Shown: piece by piece, positions 12,901-27,900 of the stretch
Numbering within the stretch: the first letter of the stretch is position 1
Layout: each line of letters opens with the position of its first letter
The notes under the pieces: generated by a model
What the model was told of the DNA's origin: nothing
Databases searched by the model: none
Seen by the model: the letters and a program-made list of their open reading frames with translations, nothing else
NCBI RefSeq assembly: GCF_910592395.1
Contig: NC_088313.1
Span: 21,532,437-21,592,436 of the forward strand
Length of the DNA stretch: 60,000 nt
Direction: 5' to 3'
Origin: Lineus longissimus
Lineage: Eukaryota > Nemertea > Pilidiophora > Heteronemertea > Lineidae
Translations under genes and position numbers: made by a program

Positions 12901-15900
12901 TTGAGCTGTTCTTTTCACACCTGTAGATCATTGAAGTCGATGCATTATTGTGATATATATTCTTTATATGATTGCCTTCATTTCCAGTGAGATCAGTTAA
13001 CTTTTGCCAGGTTTGTGTAGAGTTTAATCTTGATATGAGCTGGAAAGAACCACACCTGCAATGCAACTCAGACACTTCTTCTTTATTCTGGCGAAAGTGC
13101 CAGTGCACAATAGAGACTGGCTCAGACCTGCTCGGCCATAGCCCTCGGACATGACCAGCTTACCGGAGCTGCCTGAATAGCACTCTGAACCCCCTCCAAA
13201 GCAGCCAGCCAGCCAGGCCATTTATCTCCTATTCGTACCAGCACTGACTGGATTAGCTGAATATATGAATACCTGGCATTCTGACGGCATCAGTCATGTC
13301 TAGCTTCAGTTGTAGAGTTAGGCAATAGGCGAGGCAGTCGTATGCTGTAATGCATTAAACTTTATATAGGATTCAATAAAATGGTGTCAATTGCTAGCAA
13401 GATAGCCCTCTCTTATCAATCCTATCTTTCAATCTCTCTTTTCTGCGAGCGCAGCACGAGCTTGGGGCGTAGCATCTTTGTGTAAGTATGGTAGATTTCA
13501 TCAACATGGTAGTGGAAGGTCCTTAGTTCTAGATCTGTACCTGCAGGCTAAGCAACAGGGCTCGAAAAACACGGTTCTACCCTAGAATGTTCTTTGTTCT
13601 TATCACAGACAAGAAAGTTCTGAGAGCTATTTACTACAGGTTTCAGCATATTCAATGAATGTAATAAAGAGGAGAAGAATAGCTTACAAAATTCATAAAG
13701 TCATGACAAAAGGGCTGGTAAACTGGTACCTACACAGTTTTCAGTGAAAAAAGGGACCTCCCATTTCAATGTATTGAAGTCTCCATTTTGATTACACTGT
13801 GGGCAGCCTGTGGGTGGCTCATTTTCAAGGTTCCATAATCTTTTCTAATGTGCAACAATGTTATCTCTACAAAAAGGAGATCTGTTTTAGCCCTGTGGCA
13901 ATTCATGACCTTCGATTTTGTTCCTTTATTTGTTAACACTTCTGAGTGATTCTCGTGTAGAGCACAATGTTCTGTGTTATGTTACACCTTTCGTTTGACT
14001 GTCACTAGTTACAGTTTGCTTTTCTTTTCTTGTTTTTGAGAGGAATACGCGTATAGATACTCCCAGTGAGTTTGAGTTCTAATCAATTCTGACCAGTTCA
14101 GGAGGGTCACAACAGTAGCTATACCAGGTTTCGTTGATTCCTGATGTGTGATTGTCTTTCTTTGTTTGATTTGTCACAACTCTACAGTCAATTCATAATA
14201 CAAAGCAGTTCAAAGTGTAGGTCTGATTATGTCATTCTTGGTTTCTCCTCACATTGTGTGGCAGTCTTTGGGGATTAAAGCTACTTCTGAATGAAATGTT
14301 TGGTGCAATAGAGTAGTTTCATGGGAAGTCATTACCTGCCATGCTGGAGGAGAGACAAAAGAAAGCAAGGCCAAAGTGACCATGACAGAAGTCAGGCATG
14401 ACAAATCATTGTTCTGCCCCCCAATATGGCTGTCCTTGAAAACGCTCTATAGCAATTAGAGCAATAGGCCTACCTGAATACCTTCCCAATGATAAATGAA
14501 ACTATTAGAATGATGTTTCTGTGTATGGTTCATTCTCTATTGATATGTAATGATACAATAAATAATGTGAACTTTTCAACTGGTGCCAAACTGTGAATGA
14601 CATTGCCTCATTGTATGTCCTGCAAAATTAGACCTATTCCAGCTGACATTGGCCCTCATTTATAACATTCTGATAAAAATGATTGAATTTTGGGTGTTCT
14701 GTTGACTGAGTGACAGGCCAATTGAGATCTTAGAATTGCAGAGAGTTAACAGCACCTGAAGGCGAGGGCAACAGCCACACCAGCCTTTGTGGTAGACAAA
14801 CAATCTGAAATACCTTGATGTGAAAGGGTTAATGTGGCTTATCTGGTGTATGTATCCTTGTATTGGTCAGGTAGGCCTTGAAGTTGAAGGCCGCTTGAAC
14901 ATGCTACATAGTAATGATGAATGTCAGTAATCAGACCTCTCATCAACAAGAGGAACCAGGATGAACTAATCATGAATCATGAAAAGTAGGCCTTTGGACA
15001 TGTTATGCAATACCAACATACTTGTATTGATGCTGGGATGATGGGTTCAGGTTCAACCTGTTTCATCTACCAACAGTATGACTTGCTGAGGAGGGGACTG
15101 CTCTAGAAGGTGCATTGACCCTGGTGAGACAGCCTTGCTTACCTCCTAATCCTTTAACCTTACCAAGGTGGTAGTGACTTTGAAATTTTTCAAAATGTTG
15201 AACATGTTGTGGTGTCAAGCCTTGCTGACCTGCTCATGCTTACATCATCCTCTGACCTCTCCTTGGCTACAAACAATGGCCTTTCTTTATCATATATTTG
15301 GGTTCTGGTGTGGTGTGGAGCTATTCGCCCAGAGATTCGAGGTCTGAATGCTAAGCTGAATACTTGTCAGCTCTGGTTTTTTGTATGATTTGTTTGATGT
15401 GAATATCAAGTGCCATTCAGCATCGCCATCAAATGGTCCTTCCATTTATCAGGCAAGGCATCTGTGTGAAACACTGCAATGTTTCCCTTGGGTGCTTTCA
15501 ATTCAAGTATTGGCAGAAGAGGATTAGCTCAAGCGGTTCTGTTGCTGTGTGGGCCGTCTGATGTTGGCCCAGGATAACTACTCTGGGGAGGGTGGAAGTA
15601 AGACAGGGAAATTTGATGGGAGTGACTTTCGGCATGAACCAGCTCTAGTTTCTTAGGATGTGACAATGCAACTCTGGCTGAGAGAGGACATGGGCTTGCT
15701 GATGAGCTAAGCTGGTCTGATATCTTGTGATAGAACTCTATTCGTGTCTGCAGTTTGCATGGCATGAATATGCTAACACAGAAAGTGTCTTGGAATCTGA
15801 GTGATGGTTGATAAGTGAGGAAAACTGCACAACCGATAGACTCATTCAAGATCAGCTCCGCCTACTTGATGGGCTGTAGTATTGGAATTCAAGTGCATGA

Positions 15901-18900
15901 AGTGTAAATTTCCTCAATAATCTGGATGCGCGCGTGGTATGATACATAAATCTTGAATTAAGTGATGAGTGGTGATTTCCTTTCAACGAGACAAGTCAGT
16001 GTCTGCAGATGGTGGGATGTTGTTAGTGCTGCCATTCTGTAGTTGAGTGAGATATCATCAAAGTACAGGTCCATCTCCCGAGTTCTTATGCATGTTCCGC
16101 TGTGTATATTTTCAGAAAAGACTTTGAGCCGGGTGATAAAGTGACCTATAATGGCCAACAATACTACTGTAAACCATGCGCAGAGAAGATCCAAGCAATT
16201 AAGGCACCTAAACGGCGATCACCAAGTCCTGAGAGTGGAAGACGTGGTGGCAAGGCGACTGAACGTGAGGGGAGGAAACCGCAGAGGACGTCAACACCAT
16301 TCAAGGGAGAGATGGCTCCAGAGCTCAACCACACTTGTAAGTTCTCATACGCTCCACGTTTTACTTGTTGATTTGTTCATCAAGTGCTGGTATTGTGCTG
16401 CACACCACGCACCATCTCTGGCAGTGAAAACCAGCAGCAGCATCACAAGAAGTGTATCATCGTAAGAACAAGTAGCATATACCCGCCAGAGTTTCCATAT
16501 CAATCAGTTCAACATGTACTGTATTTGCTGTCTGTGTGGGTCAAATTCAAAGTTGAATTGTTCCTTTCACTTATCAAAACACAACCTTGATTTTTGCAAA
16601 ATATTCCATGTTAACCTTTTGTTTCCTCTTGTCTCTTTCAGCACCAGAAGGTGACTCAGCTTTCCTAGACAACAATGAAGAGGTGCTGACCCCTAGTGAA
16701 CAGCAGGTATGTTCCTACAAAGATACAACAGGGTGCTGCAGGCCAAGAGTTAGGTGTTTGAAGTGGTGACATTTTAACCCGCTTCACACCAGCAGTGTGA
16801 TACTTCCCTCAAACAAGTGCAAACGTATTGTTATTTCAACCAATTAGATGAAATCATCCCATCAGCGCTGTCCCAATATGTTTACTTAATGGTACAGAGC
16901 CATTGAGCATATCACATTGAGATCAAGCAAACAAGAAATGAACAATAATTAACATAATTAGGGTTAATTGACGCTAATTACCGCCAGCCTAATTGTAATG
17001 TATGATGAGCCGATGGAAACGATTTGATGTCTTGTTCAATAGACTGATTGAGATTGATGGTGACGGTTCTGCGATGTGATACTATCTATAGCTTTCTATT
17101 TGTGCATTTATTCATTTGGATTAATTGCTGTCAATTTGTGTAAGTGTGGTTGTGCATCTGTCTTCATAGTGTGCCCAGATGATTGGAAAACTTCCCTTGA
17201 GGAACTGAGCCCTTCAGTGGGAGAGAGCAGATTGGCAAATTGTGATTGAACAAGTCTGGTCACATCATCTGTTCTGTCTGTGCAGTCTTGGCTCCTTGTC
17301 GGAGGATCTGCTCTTAAGTTACCATGCACATAGGCCATGATCTTCAAGTCATTCTTCACCAAATGGGCATCATTGTGTCAGATGTCGAAAAGTCTTGGCT
17401 AGTTTGCATACATTTTGCCTCACTAGTCTGCCGAAATGTGTACAAGTCGTTTAAGGCTAGCTTCCTACCAGTGTGACTATGTCCCTCCCTCTTCCTCATC
17501 TACGGAGAACATTAACTGAGCAGGACTCGTACCATTCCCACCGATTGTATCAACTAAGAATTACTACTGCATCCGTCTTGTTTATCTGTGAAGCAATCTC
17601 GGGATATTCCCACTATGTAACCTAGGTAATGGCTCGAGAAGATAGAACCTTAGTAATGACCTAAGAAGATTGATGAAAATAGATGCCAATTATACACAGC
17701 TTTCTTCCTGGCCATTGATTTTCTTATGGGCCGTGCGTACAAACTGTAGAATGGCTGAGGTCCCAGGATGTTAGGAGGACAGCCATAACATTGACTTTGT
17801 AGTACTATTGCCAGATGATGACATAATCTCACCTCAATATTCATGTATAGAGCTCGGCTACATGATTGTTTCAACCCTTTCTGTTTCTGTGGCTTCCAGA
17901 TCATTGTGTGGATGTGACAAACTTTTGCGGGCAGAGATGGGAAAGAGGTGTCACAACCAGCTTAGAATGATCATTGAATTGGTGTGAAACTGTACTAAAG
18001 GAAATGCTCTTTTGTCTTCCAGTATAATTATCGTACTCCTAGTCCAGCATCATCTCTCGGGTCTAGATCATCGTCTCGCTCAGGCAGTCTGGGCAGACCC
18101 AGGGTGGTGAGTATCATGGTCTTCCAGGTTGTGTGTCATGAAACGGATCTTGGTGGAAATGAGAAGGTCTTCACAGTGTCAGCTCATTTCAGGCCAAGAC
18201 CAGTATGGACCGGTGGTTAGAAACTTGATAGAGTGTCAAAGGCATTGAAATGTTTCTTGTTTCAGGAATGAAGTGGTCGCTATGATCATGAGCTTGATAT
18301 CGACTATTGAGGGCTGGGCCTCCAGGTCAACTTGGCAGCTTGGGTGTCACTTGGAGGAACTCAAGAACGCTGAGAACTATCAAAGTCTTGGAGTCGTAAT
18401 TGAGTTCCTACACGTTGAGACTTGAAATGTTCGCTATTGTTTCAGGATTCTGGAGTTCACCATGATCCCAAGTTTGATGTCGACTACGGGAAGATGTACC
18501 CGAAGAGTTATCTTGAGAAAGACAAGGAGGTTATGAACGACAGCGGCAGGATAGAAACAGACAAGTATAAACGTAGCCAATCGCCGGGAAGCTCATTACC
18601 TCCCAAGTCACCGCACTTCCATAGACCGGGTGAGTATCTTGTTTGGAGCTGAGATTACCAGCATTACTGCATCTGTTGCTTAGTGTGTACATCTGGGATG
18701 AGGCTCATGAATGGGCATGATGCCTCTGTCATATGCAAGCGAGCACAAAATGAAATCAAAATCACTGCTAGAGTCAAGGCACTAATATTACTTGTTAATC
18801 TTGTTTCAGAAAACTTCTCCTATTCCAAAGTGAAAACAGCTTATATAAAACCAATGAAGAAAGGTTAGTATCACTCAGTGGACTTAAAGATCAAGTGGTG

Positions 18901-21900
18901 TTGATCATACTCTACTTAATCATTCATTGTCCCAATTAACAACTTGATCTGTTTAATAGAATTAATGCTTTGTCAAAACTAATTTGGCGAGGACTGGTAA
19001 TGGGCCTGACCTCAAATGGGGAAGAGTGTCTGTCCTGAGCATGACATATGTGTCATTGTAGGATGGGCCTACCTGGGGTAATGATGTCTGATTAGAGCCA
19101 TTCTGCTAATGATTTAACCTGTTGGAGAGTATTGGTTGTGGGAAATGTATATGGGTGGGTCTTTCAGTTGGGGAGAAATAACTAGTGATGATTGCAAAAA
19201 ACTTGTCCCCTTCCTTGATGTGGGTTTCACCTCTCTTTGTTGTGTTTCTCTCAAACCAGTATGCGTTGTTAGACTTAGATCCCTCACAACCCCTCGTGTC
19301 TTTGAAACTGTCCCCTCACCTCTATATATACAAGTGATGTTTTCAATTGCTCATCCAAATACAGCTCCTAAAAACACTTCAAAACCAAGGTCACCAAACA
19401 TCCAGTATACATGAAACGAAATGAGAAGAATGTGAGATAAGAGCTTGTTTGTCCCCCTTGACCTAGTGTACATTGTGAGGTTGGATAAGACATAGTAATT
19501 GGATCAATTGTAAATGCCAGGGCCTCCTGTGCCCGTTTGCTTTGTTGACGTAAGAAGATTAGTGACCTCATAGATAACCTTTGTCGGTGGAACTTGCATG
19601 CCTGTCTTTTGAGAAGTGTGGTTGAATGCTTCAATGAGCTGTTGCCAATCATTGTGGTTTCCACCAGTGAGGGCTGAACTATTATGGCATTGTTTACCTA
19701 AAGTGTTACTGTGTGTTTATGTACAAAAAGTGAGTGTTATGATAAATGATAGACATGTATTCCACATACATAAACATTTCCTACTCACTGGCATTCCACT
19801 CATCAGAAGGACCATTTAGCCTGATAAAAACTGCTGATAAAATGGCTGTAAATACTCTGATGCCTACACTTTGCCATAACATAATGAACTTGATAGTAGA
19901 GGCTTCAAAATATGCCTTTCGAAAACCTTGCATGTTCCTTCACTTTACGAATTGATCCTGTGGTTATTTATCCCTAGCCTTGTCAGGGGGCATTCAGGGT
20001 CTCAATGTGTGAAAATGCTGCCATTGGCTCTGCTGATGGTTCATTATTTAGTCTGCTCCCTGGCAATGCATCCATTTACCTCATGCTAACCTGACCCTGT
20101 GTTTTGTGATTTTCTCCAGGCTACATAGATCAAGGTAACGGACCAACCCGTTCTAAACTTCTCTCCTTGCATGTTGCCCTCTGGTGGCCGGATTCTGTTC
20201 TATTCCTCTCCAAGATTTCTTTTTGATATTTTCCTGGTACATTTTACTATTTTACTGTTGACACAGAGCTGCAACCTGAAGTGGATTACTCAGTATCTTT
20301 ATCAATCAGTAACCTGAAATCTGGTCTCATGACATAATGCAGGTAAATGCATTATGCAATGCATGGTGTCCAGTCATTGTCTGCATTGACTCTCAAGAAC
20401 ACCATATTGTATGTATTGACAACGGGCATGTCCTGTAGTTTGTAGTTGGGGCTTGTTCAGTAAAACGGGGTAGACTGAGACTGATTTTATTTAGAAATTG
20501 AAATTCAGCCCTGTTTCATCAAATTATCGCAGTCTTTAAATTCATTTGACGCAGTTTGTGAGGCGATCTAAAAGCTCATGTGAATATTTATAGCAGTTTT
20601 GCTCATGTTGCGTTGTAGAAGTGCAGCACATTGCAGCCTGTTTATGCATTTTCAGTAACCCTGGAATGTGTAATGACGTTCCCCCAGCTGTTGACAGCCT
20701 ATTTTCCGTACCTTCTGCGTAAACTGCTTTCAGCTTTGAAATGAGGTGCATGTTTATGTGCAGGCTTGCATTCCAGTGGTATTTATGATTCAATTCCTGG
20801 ATGGAGGCGGTGAACAAAGGAGAATCTGATTTCAAAAATGATGCAGACTCCAGCATCTTGGGTGCCAAATAGAGATATCCTACCACTTATGACCTTTTGT
20901 CTTGATACCATGCTACTACTGGTATGGTGGTACTCACTGAGAGGGGTCAGAGCCTTCATATCAAGATGAGAAGCTGTTACACAGAAGTTGTACCCACAGT
21001 TTTTCAGTTAAAGAGTGTGATGCACCCTCATCCACTGAGTGCCTAACTGTTTACATATTTTATTTTCCCTCAAATCGATGTGTTGATTTGTTGCGTAGAT
21101 GTTGTTGATTTAAGATTTGACCTGCTTGATATCGAAGCAGGTCTGGTGTCCTTCATGTGAATATCTCCTGTACATGGTTTGCATGACTCATGGCTCGATG
21201 TCATGTGAACCCAAAATTGGAATTGATGGAATGTTAATGCAGGAATTCCAGGCCTTGACTGCTGCTGTCACCTACCTTGGTTGGACGAACAAACAGCGTC
21301 TGCTTCAGCTAGGTCTGGATGCAGACACAGATTAATGCTTTATTGCAACGTAAAGTACCTGTCTTTATGATTTAGCTTACTGCCTTGAAAGAACACATCT
21401 TAGGGATGACAAGAGCCACCACCATTTTGGCGAGAACTTGAAATCTGATAGAGTTCTAATTGCTTTAAAATTTCAATTTCTAGCCAAATTGGTTGTGCCT
21501 ATGGTGTGCCGTTCATTCATCCTGGGTTTATCCTGCCATTGCACCTCGACTAAGTCTCTTTTGCTCTCGATTGCCTTCCAGGATCCAGTATGCCGAGTAT
21601 GTATGCTTACATCATTGTGACTGTGTTTATCCCATTGTTCATAGCTCTAGTATCAGAAAGGGTCCACCCATTGAAATCATTCTGCTGACCCTCCTCCATT
21701 GGTTCATAACTTACATGCAGAAAAGGTTGACTTCTGATTCACTTTCACTTGCATTTAGACCTTTGCTGGAGATGTTGATTTCAAATCCCCAGATCTTTGT
21801 CAATGTACTGAATTCAGAAGTCCACATTTTCTGACCTTGGGTCAGCCAGTGATGTGTTTTGTTATTGTGTGTTTTGTGTTGTTTTTGTTGTTGATAGTTC

Positions 21901-24900
21901 ACAGATAAATGTTTTAAGTTTGTCATTAGCCATTTTGTTTGTTTTGCTTGTAGGGTCGCCTTATTTGGGTGTTAGACATGAAAGTGGTATGTCGTCTGCT
22001 TACATCACTAAATCCACTCAAAGCAAATCCTCAGCAGACGTTCTCACTTTGCTCTCTATCAGCCTCTCCCCCCCCAGACAAGTGCCCCTTCATGACTTGT
22101 GGTGGTGCTCTGTTGTGGGCTGAGCTGTGAGATCAGAAAGGCTGACCCTTTAAGCTGGCCATTTTGTTCCCCCAAAACAGAGTGTCACCACCAAGGGGCC
22201 TCGCCAGGAAAGAGGTGAATTCTGTGCAAAAGTGTAAAATATGTCATCCATCTGCATTGATCACCTCGAATAAAACCTTAAGAATCCATATTCTAATAAG
22301 ATGACCTCACATCACCATGACCTCTGTCATGTGCACCTGCTTCAATCGCATCACTAATCCCTCAAATGTAAATATACAGGTGACCTGAAATCACTCTCAC
22401 TTCTGTGCTAAAATGGAAATATGTGTCGTCTGCTCACCGCTGTTGATCATATCAGCACTTGAGCTGAGGACACGAAGCCTTTGGCTGAATAGGGCTGTTA
22501 TCACCAGTGTGTACCGTTGATCAATTATTCAAGTGTACATACTCCTGATACAATCTTATCATACCTCTATGAGAGTAATGCAGTTGCACTCGACTAGATC
22601 AGATGTGTTACATGGCTGTTAGAAGTAAAAATGAATGAGGCTGCTGTGTTCAGCTGGTTTCACATCGTTGACTGATAGTGTAGAGTTTGACTGATCGTAT
22701 GTTTCTGTTGGTAGATTAGTCCTTTGTCGCAAAATCGAAGTATCTGTCTCGTAGTGTTATGTTAAATAGACTTGTCTGCACCTACTAATAGCATTTATGT
22801 TCTCCTCAGCACCCCCTCGTGGAGTGATGTCGAATCATTGTTCCTACTCACCACGCCTCTTTGGCATTGCCACGGATGGGAGTATAGAGCCTATGCGGTG
22901 ACTGCATTTGAGCATCCATTTTGGACGTCAATCAGTGGCCTTGACCCTCTCAATGTTGCCAAGAAAGTGTGCCACGTGTGCTTCATGACTAGGCGGAATT
23001 CGCCACACTGCACTGCTATTACTATTGGTGTGATGATCACACTGTGCAAAGGGTCAATTACACCAAATGTTTGACATCTGAAAGTGCATCATCTGCACAG
23101 CCACTATAGCACACCATTGATCCTCTGTAGAATGTTGTATTTCAGACTGTGCTCCTGTATTCTCAGAATGATGTCATATGAAGAAGGTGACATGTGTTCT
23201 CCTGTCTTGTCTCTTGCTGTTGTGTAATACAAACATGGTAGTCTTCAGTCTAAGGTTACATCCTGCATGTATTATTAACAACAATGTCTTTCACAGTGTA
23301 AATGACTCAATCATTCACAATGTCTCTATCTGTAAGGCTACCTATACTGTGGCTTGTATGCCATTGTATTGTTTACCTAACTTCCATTCATTCTCAAGTG
23401 ATTTGATGTAAAGTGGTGCTGTTCTTGTTTAATGCATGATTCAATCTTCATTAGCACCAACTCTAATCTCTGCTGATTAACTTCAAATGAATACGGTGAC
23501 ATCTTGGTGAATTAGAGATCTGATCATCGCCAAACTTGCCTCTAAGTCTTTGAGGTGTGGCACCAGGGTGTTTACGAGCATGATACTTTCTATTACTCTC
23601 AGCCATAGCCTTGATGGACAGGTTTAGAGTGAGATTGCCGTCTGCTGCAATATTCACTTTAAACCTGCATTCGATGTGGTCTCTGGTGGTATATGTGCCA
23701 TTCTATAGTTTTTTGGTCAAGTTTCCTTGAAGGAATGATTCAACGTCTTTGAAGGAAGGAAACCATGGAATGTGTTACATTTACCACTGTAGACTTAGCT
23801 TGTTTTGACTCTGACCTGACAGCACTTGTTTCTTTTCTCTCCCTCCACTGCAGGCATGATGGTACTCGGTATGTATACACATTACTAATTAGTTACATTA
23901 GTAATATAATGGCACATTTCTGATGTTCACATGTTTTTGATGTTTCAGTGTGGGCAGGGAATCTGACCCTGCTTACATGATGGTTGATTTGCTATTAATC
24001 CTATAAAACAGATTCACTAAAGCATAAACACGTGTTGGCAAAGAAAAGTTTCTGCTGAAAATGAATCTTTTGTGGATTAAAAACAGAACTTCAGAAATGT
24101 ACTTTTATTTCATTTTAGCCCTAGGCCTATCTAACCACAACTTGTCAAGTTTCTCTCCACTTGTTAGAAACTTGGGTGATAGATGTAGGACTAGCTGAAA
24201 CTCTCTCACATCTTCTCCCATCATACTTGACTCTAAACCAGTAGTATTAACTTGGATATTCTTTATAGCGGTTCTTTGCTTCTTACTCGAATCATTGGCT
24301 TTCAGTAGATTCTTTCAATGATGGTTTATTGTCAAGACTTCTGAACTCTTTGCTAACTTCCACATAACGTGGCCTCTTGAACAGCCCCTCCATGAGAAGC
24401 CTTCCCCAAACACAACATTGAAGGCTCTGTGGGTACTGTTGTTGGCAGCCTTGCATGCACGGTTCATTGATGTGCTATCCCTCAATATGCCATGTGTCAG
24501 AACTTTTACTCCATGTATTTCAGAGGCTAAAGGCATACACAGATACCCTTTGAATAGGGCTTGTGAGTTTAATCTAGGCTTATACAGTGAATGGGGGAAT
24601 GCTAGAAATAGAATGCTTCAGTTAAATTCATGTAATTTTGTTGGGATAGGGTGAAATAGGCCACAGCAGTTGTGGCAAAGAAGGACTGATTAGAAAAGCC
24701 TTGAAATAGACCCCCATCAGAGGACCCCTTTATGCTAACAATCACAACAATGGAGCAGTAGTAGATGATACCACATCTGGCATGTGATCTACACCCTGGT
24801 CGATGATGCCACCTCACTAATAACATTACAGATATTTCTGATCAGTCCTTCATCATTCATACTGTGTAGATTGAGAAAATGTCTTTCTAATTCTGTTGGT

Positions 24901-27900
24901 TGAAATATATTTAGAGACTTGAAATGGTTCATCATAATTGATATTTAGTTGGTTTGGGTTTACCAATTTCTCGGGTATGTTTATAATCAAGCAGACAACA
25001 CAGCTGTGTCAGCACCAGTGTAAGCACTCATTAGTAAGATTCCTCCTTTGGTTTGGTTCAAGTAGAGTTTCTCGGTGAGATGTTCTTTGTTGGGTGGAGT
25101 GGAGATCAACAGTTAGGAGTGTTTTTGAAGATGATCTGCTGTGACACACTAGATAAGAATACGATGCCAGAGAGGTTCTCTGTCACCAAATCCATCCACA
25201 TATTCCCAATATCCTGTCGTCAATATACCTTGCCTTGCTTTGGTGCTCGGGATCCTTGAGAGTCTGAGCCGTTAGAGATCAGCTCTCGAGTTCTGGAGAG
25301 CTGACATTTTCAATGTTTAACATACATCTGAACTTATGTGTTGTTAACTATTTCATGAGGAAATCTTAAAGATGAAAGTGTGAGCTGTTGGACAACTGAA
25401 TTCACACTGGAGTGTGTTCTTACACATTGTAGTTGGGCTCATGCTTCTCTTCATTGTAAGTGACGCCTGATATAATGATGAACTGTTCTCCTTCTCTACC
25501 TCCTCACTGAATGCCTGACTTGGCTATTTCAGCGTCTGAAAGTGCGGCTGCCGGGAGGAAATCGCCAGCGCCACTCAACAATGAGGAGCCCATCATGTTG
25601 TCACACTATCCGGGTGGACATCATCCGGAGCCCTATGAGCAGGCAAGGATTGAACGAGACGACTGGCCTGGGCCGCCGTGCCCTGCCGCTATTCTACCAG
25701 GAATATGTAAGTTGCTTTATACTGTACAGCAGTCTAAGAGTAAGTTGGCTGGGCCTTCCAATCTTGAGTTGGATACTGTTTCACTGGTCGATACCAAGAT
25801 GCATCAGTGTCTACCTGGGGTACTGGGTTTGTTTCATCATTCTAGGGGCCTTTTGCATAAAGGCCAGAGTCATGACACTGGTGGTAAACCAGACTGCTTG
25901 AATGTGGAGATACAGGAATATCACTTCCTCCAAGCCCTTTCCCGAGGCGGTCCTGTGTAGGCAGGAGTGCAGTGGTGGCGATACGTGGCAGTTAGTTATC
26001 AGCCTTAGGTTTTACTATCGTTCTTGACCTTTTCCAGTACGAGATAAAATAAGAGCTAAAGTGGAGCGCGAGGCAAGGGAAGAACGTCTTGCAGAACTCC
26101 AAAACTCGGACGACATCGATGATCCAAAAATCAAGCGAGAAATTGAGCAGATCCTCAAAATGATAGGAGAGGGATCAGGAATGAGCGCGGTGGTGTTGAA
26201 AGATTTAGAAATTAAAAAGAAGCGTGCAATATCACCAACGTTGGACCCTCGTAGTGCATCAAGAACGCCCTCTGCAGCAATTGAACCGCACCACAAGACT
26301 CGATATGAATCACCTGTTTTTGCGTGTAAGTCCTTCGTTTTCCTTGAAGTCCCTGTTGCTTTTCAGAGCTTGTAAATAGGTATATGCTGCTTGGGAAGAT
26401 TTGAACCTGGGGTTGGATACTACCTCAAGGTTGTCACTTCTTAATATAGGTAATATTTGACGAGGGCTGCAGATTATCTGTCATATCTGGCATGTTTGGT
26501 TGATAAGAGTAGTTCCTGCGGCAGTTAATGCAGGTCGTTTTTGATGGCCTGATAGTCTTGGTCTGCCATGTCAACCTGTGCATCGTGACCCTCTCACATG
26601 GGACAACCAAACAGTCGTGTAAATAGCCAAAATGAAATCTACTTATTTTCAATGCATGAGATGACTTTTGTTGAAAGCTAAGGTGTATTTCTTTGAAGTG
26701 GTTTCTCTCTCTTTAGTTGGAATGTACATTGTGACGCAGCTTGAAGAGCCAGCTTGGCTTGTTGTGTATAAATGGATCCTGCGTTCCTATCCACACCTGC
26801 ACCTTGCCATCGTATCGGGTCACTTTACGCACATTCACATCAGGGGCGCGACAGTCACAGCCAATATCATCAGTCCAAAAACTTTTTTGACTTTGAAAAT
26901 TTTTCAAGACCTAGACTCATTGCCAGGGAGGGCGAGGTGAAAGTCTCTCCTGTACTTTCCTCTTTCTGCCATGCAGATGGGTCAAGGGCCAGGGTTACTT
27001 CAAGCTCTCATCCACAGCAGCACACAATTGACTGTTTGGTTGGAACAAACACTTCCCCACAGACTTGACTCCACCTAAGGCGAGTCTTTTGAAACATGAA
27101 GGTTGATTGCTTTGACAGTACATGAAACCATCCTGAACTGAACTTTGAGCCTGGATATCTTCCGGCTCCAGCTTCACCGGGACCAGATATCTGACTCGGC
27201 CCCCTGATATGAATGTGATCACGATCCACCTTCCTCGCTCCTCGCTGTACATTCGACCATGACCTCTTCATTGCAGCACCGTCCAGGGACCGCGATCGTC
27301 CAAGGATGATTCATAAAGGCCCGCCGAAAGGGGGCAAGGCATCCACTCTGCCATATTATCCAGGTAAGGATCGCGTGTGTTAGATAACGCTCAGCGATGA
27401 GTTGGCCAAGTGTGTTAGATAACGCTCAGCGATGAGTTGGCCAAGTGTGTTAAATAATGCCTCAGGTAGAGATATAATCCAGTTATAACTGAGCTAAAAA
27501 TATAATGGTGTAAAGTTGTCATGTGACTCTGTTAGATTCTACTAAGTTGGAGCTAATGCAATAATATCTAGTTTCATAAGAGTAGGTGGTGACATCTAAC
27601 AAATAAACAAGCGTATGGAATACCAGAACACACCATAGAAAGGCTGACTCCACATGAATCTTGAATGTTTGTTGTCATCTTCGTTTAGGCTGTTCACTCC
27701 TCCTCCTCATTGTTGTATTGTGTTCTCTTTGGTTTCATTTGTGTCCAACATTTGTCCAAGTCTGTTTTATGGCCGTTAAAATCTTTATAGGGAGGGGGGG
27801 GGAACGTTTTATGCAAGGATGGATAGGTATTGTAAAGGGGGAGTTGATGACCATGGGATGAGAGTATCTTTGCTGTTTGGGCTGAACCTGCTCCGCTCAT

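Noticed and set aside
15529-15849. 106-codon minus-strand frame in ABLIM intron 3
   Set aside because: No recognisable domain, no splice borders and ordinary intron composition; it is not reported as a gene.
19361-19400. Possible ABLIM exon reading PKNTSKPRSPNIQ after an AATACAG
   Set aside because: The composition fits the linker, but the only donor is weak (CCA|GTATAC) and leaves phase 2, which does not match the 1-1 exons around it.
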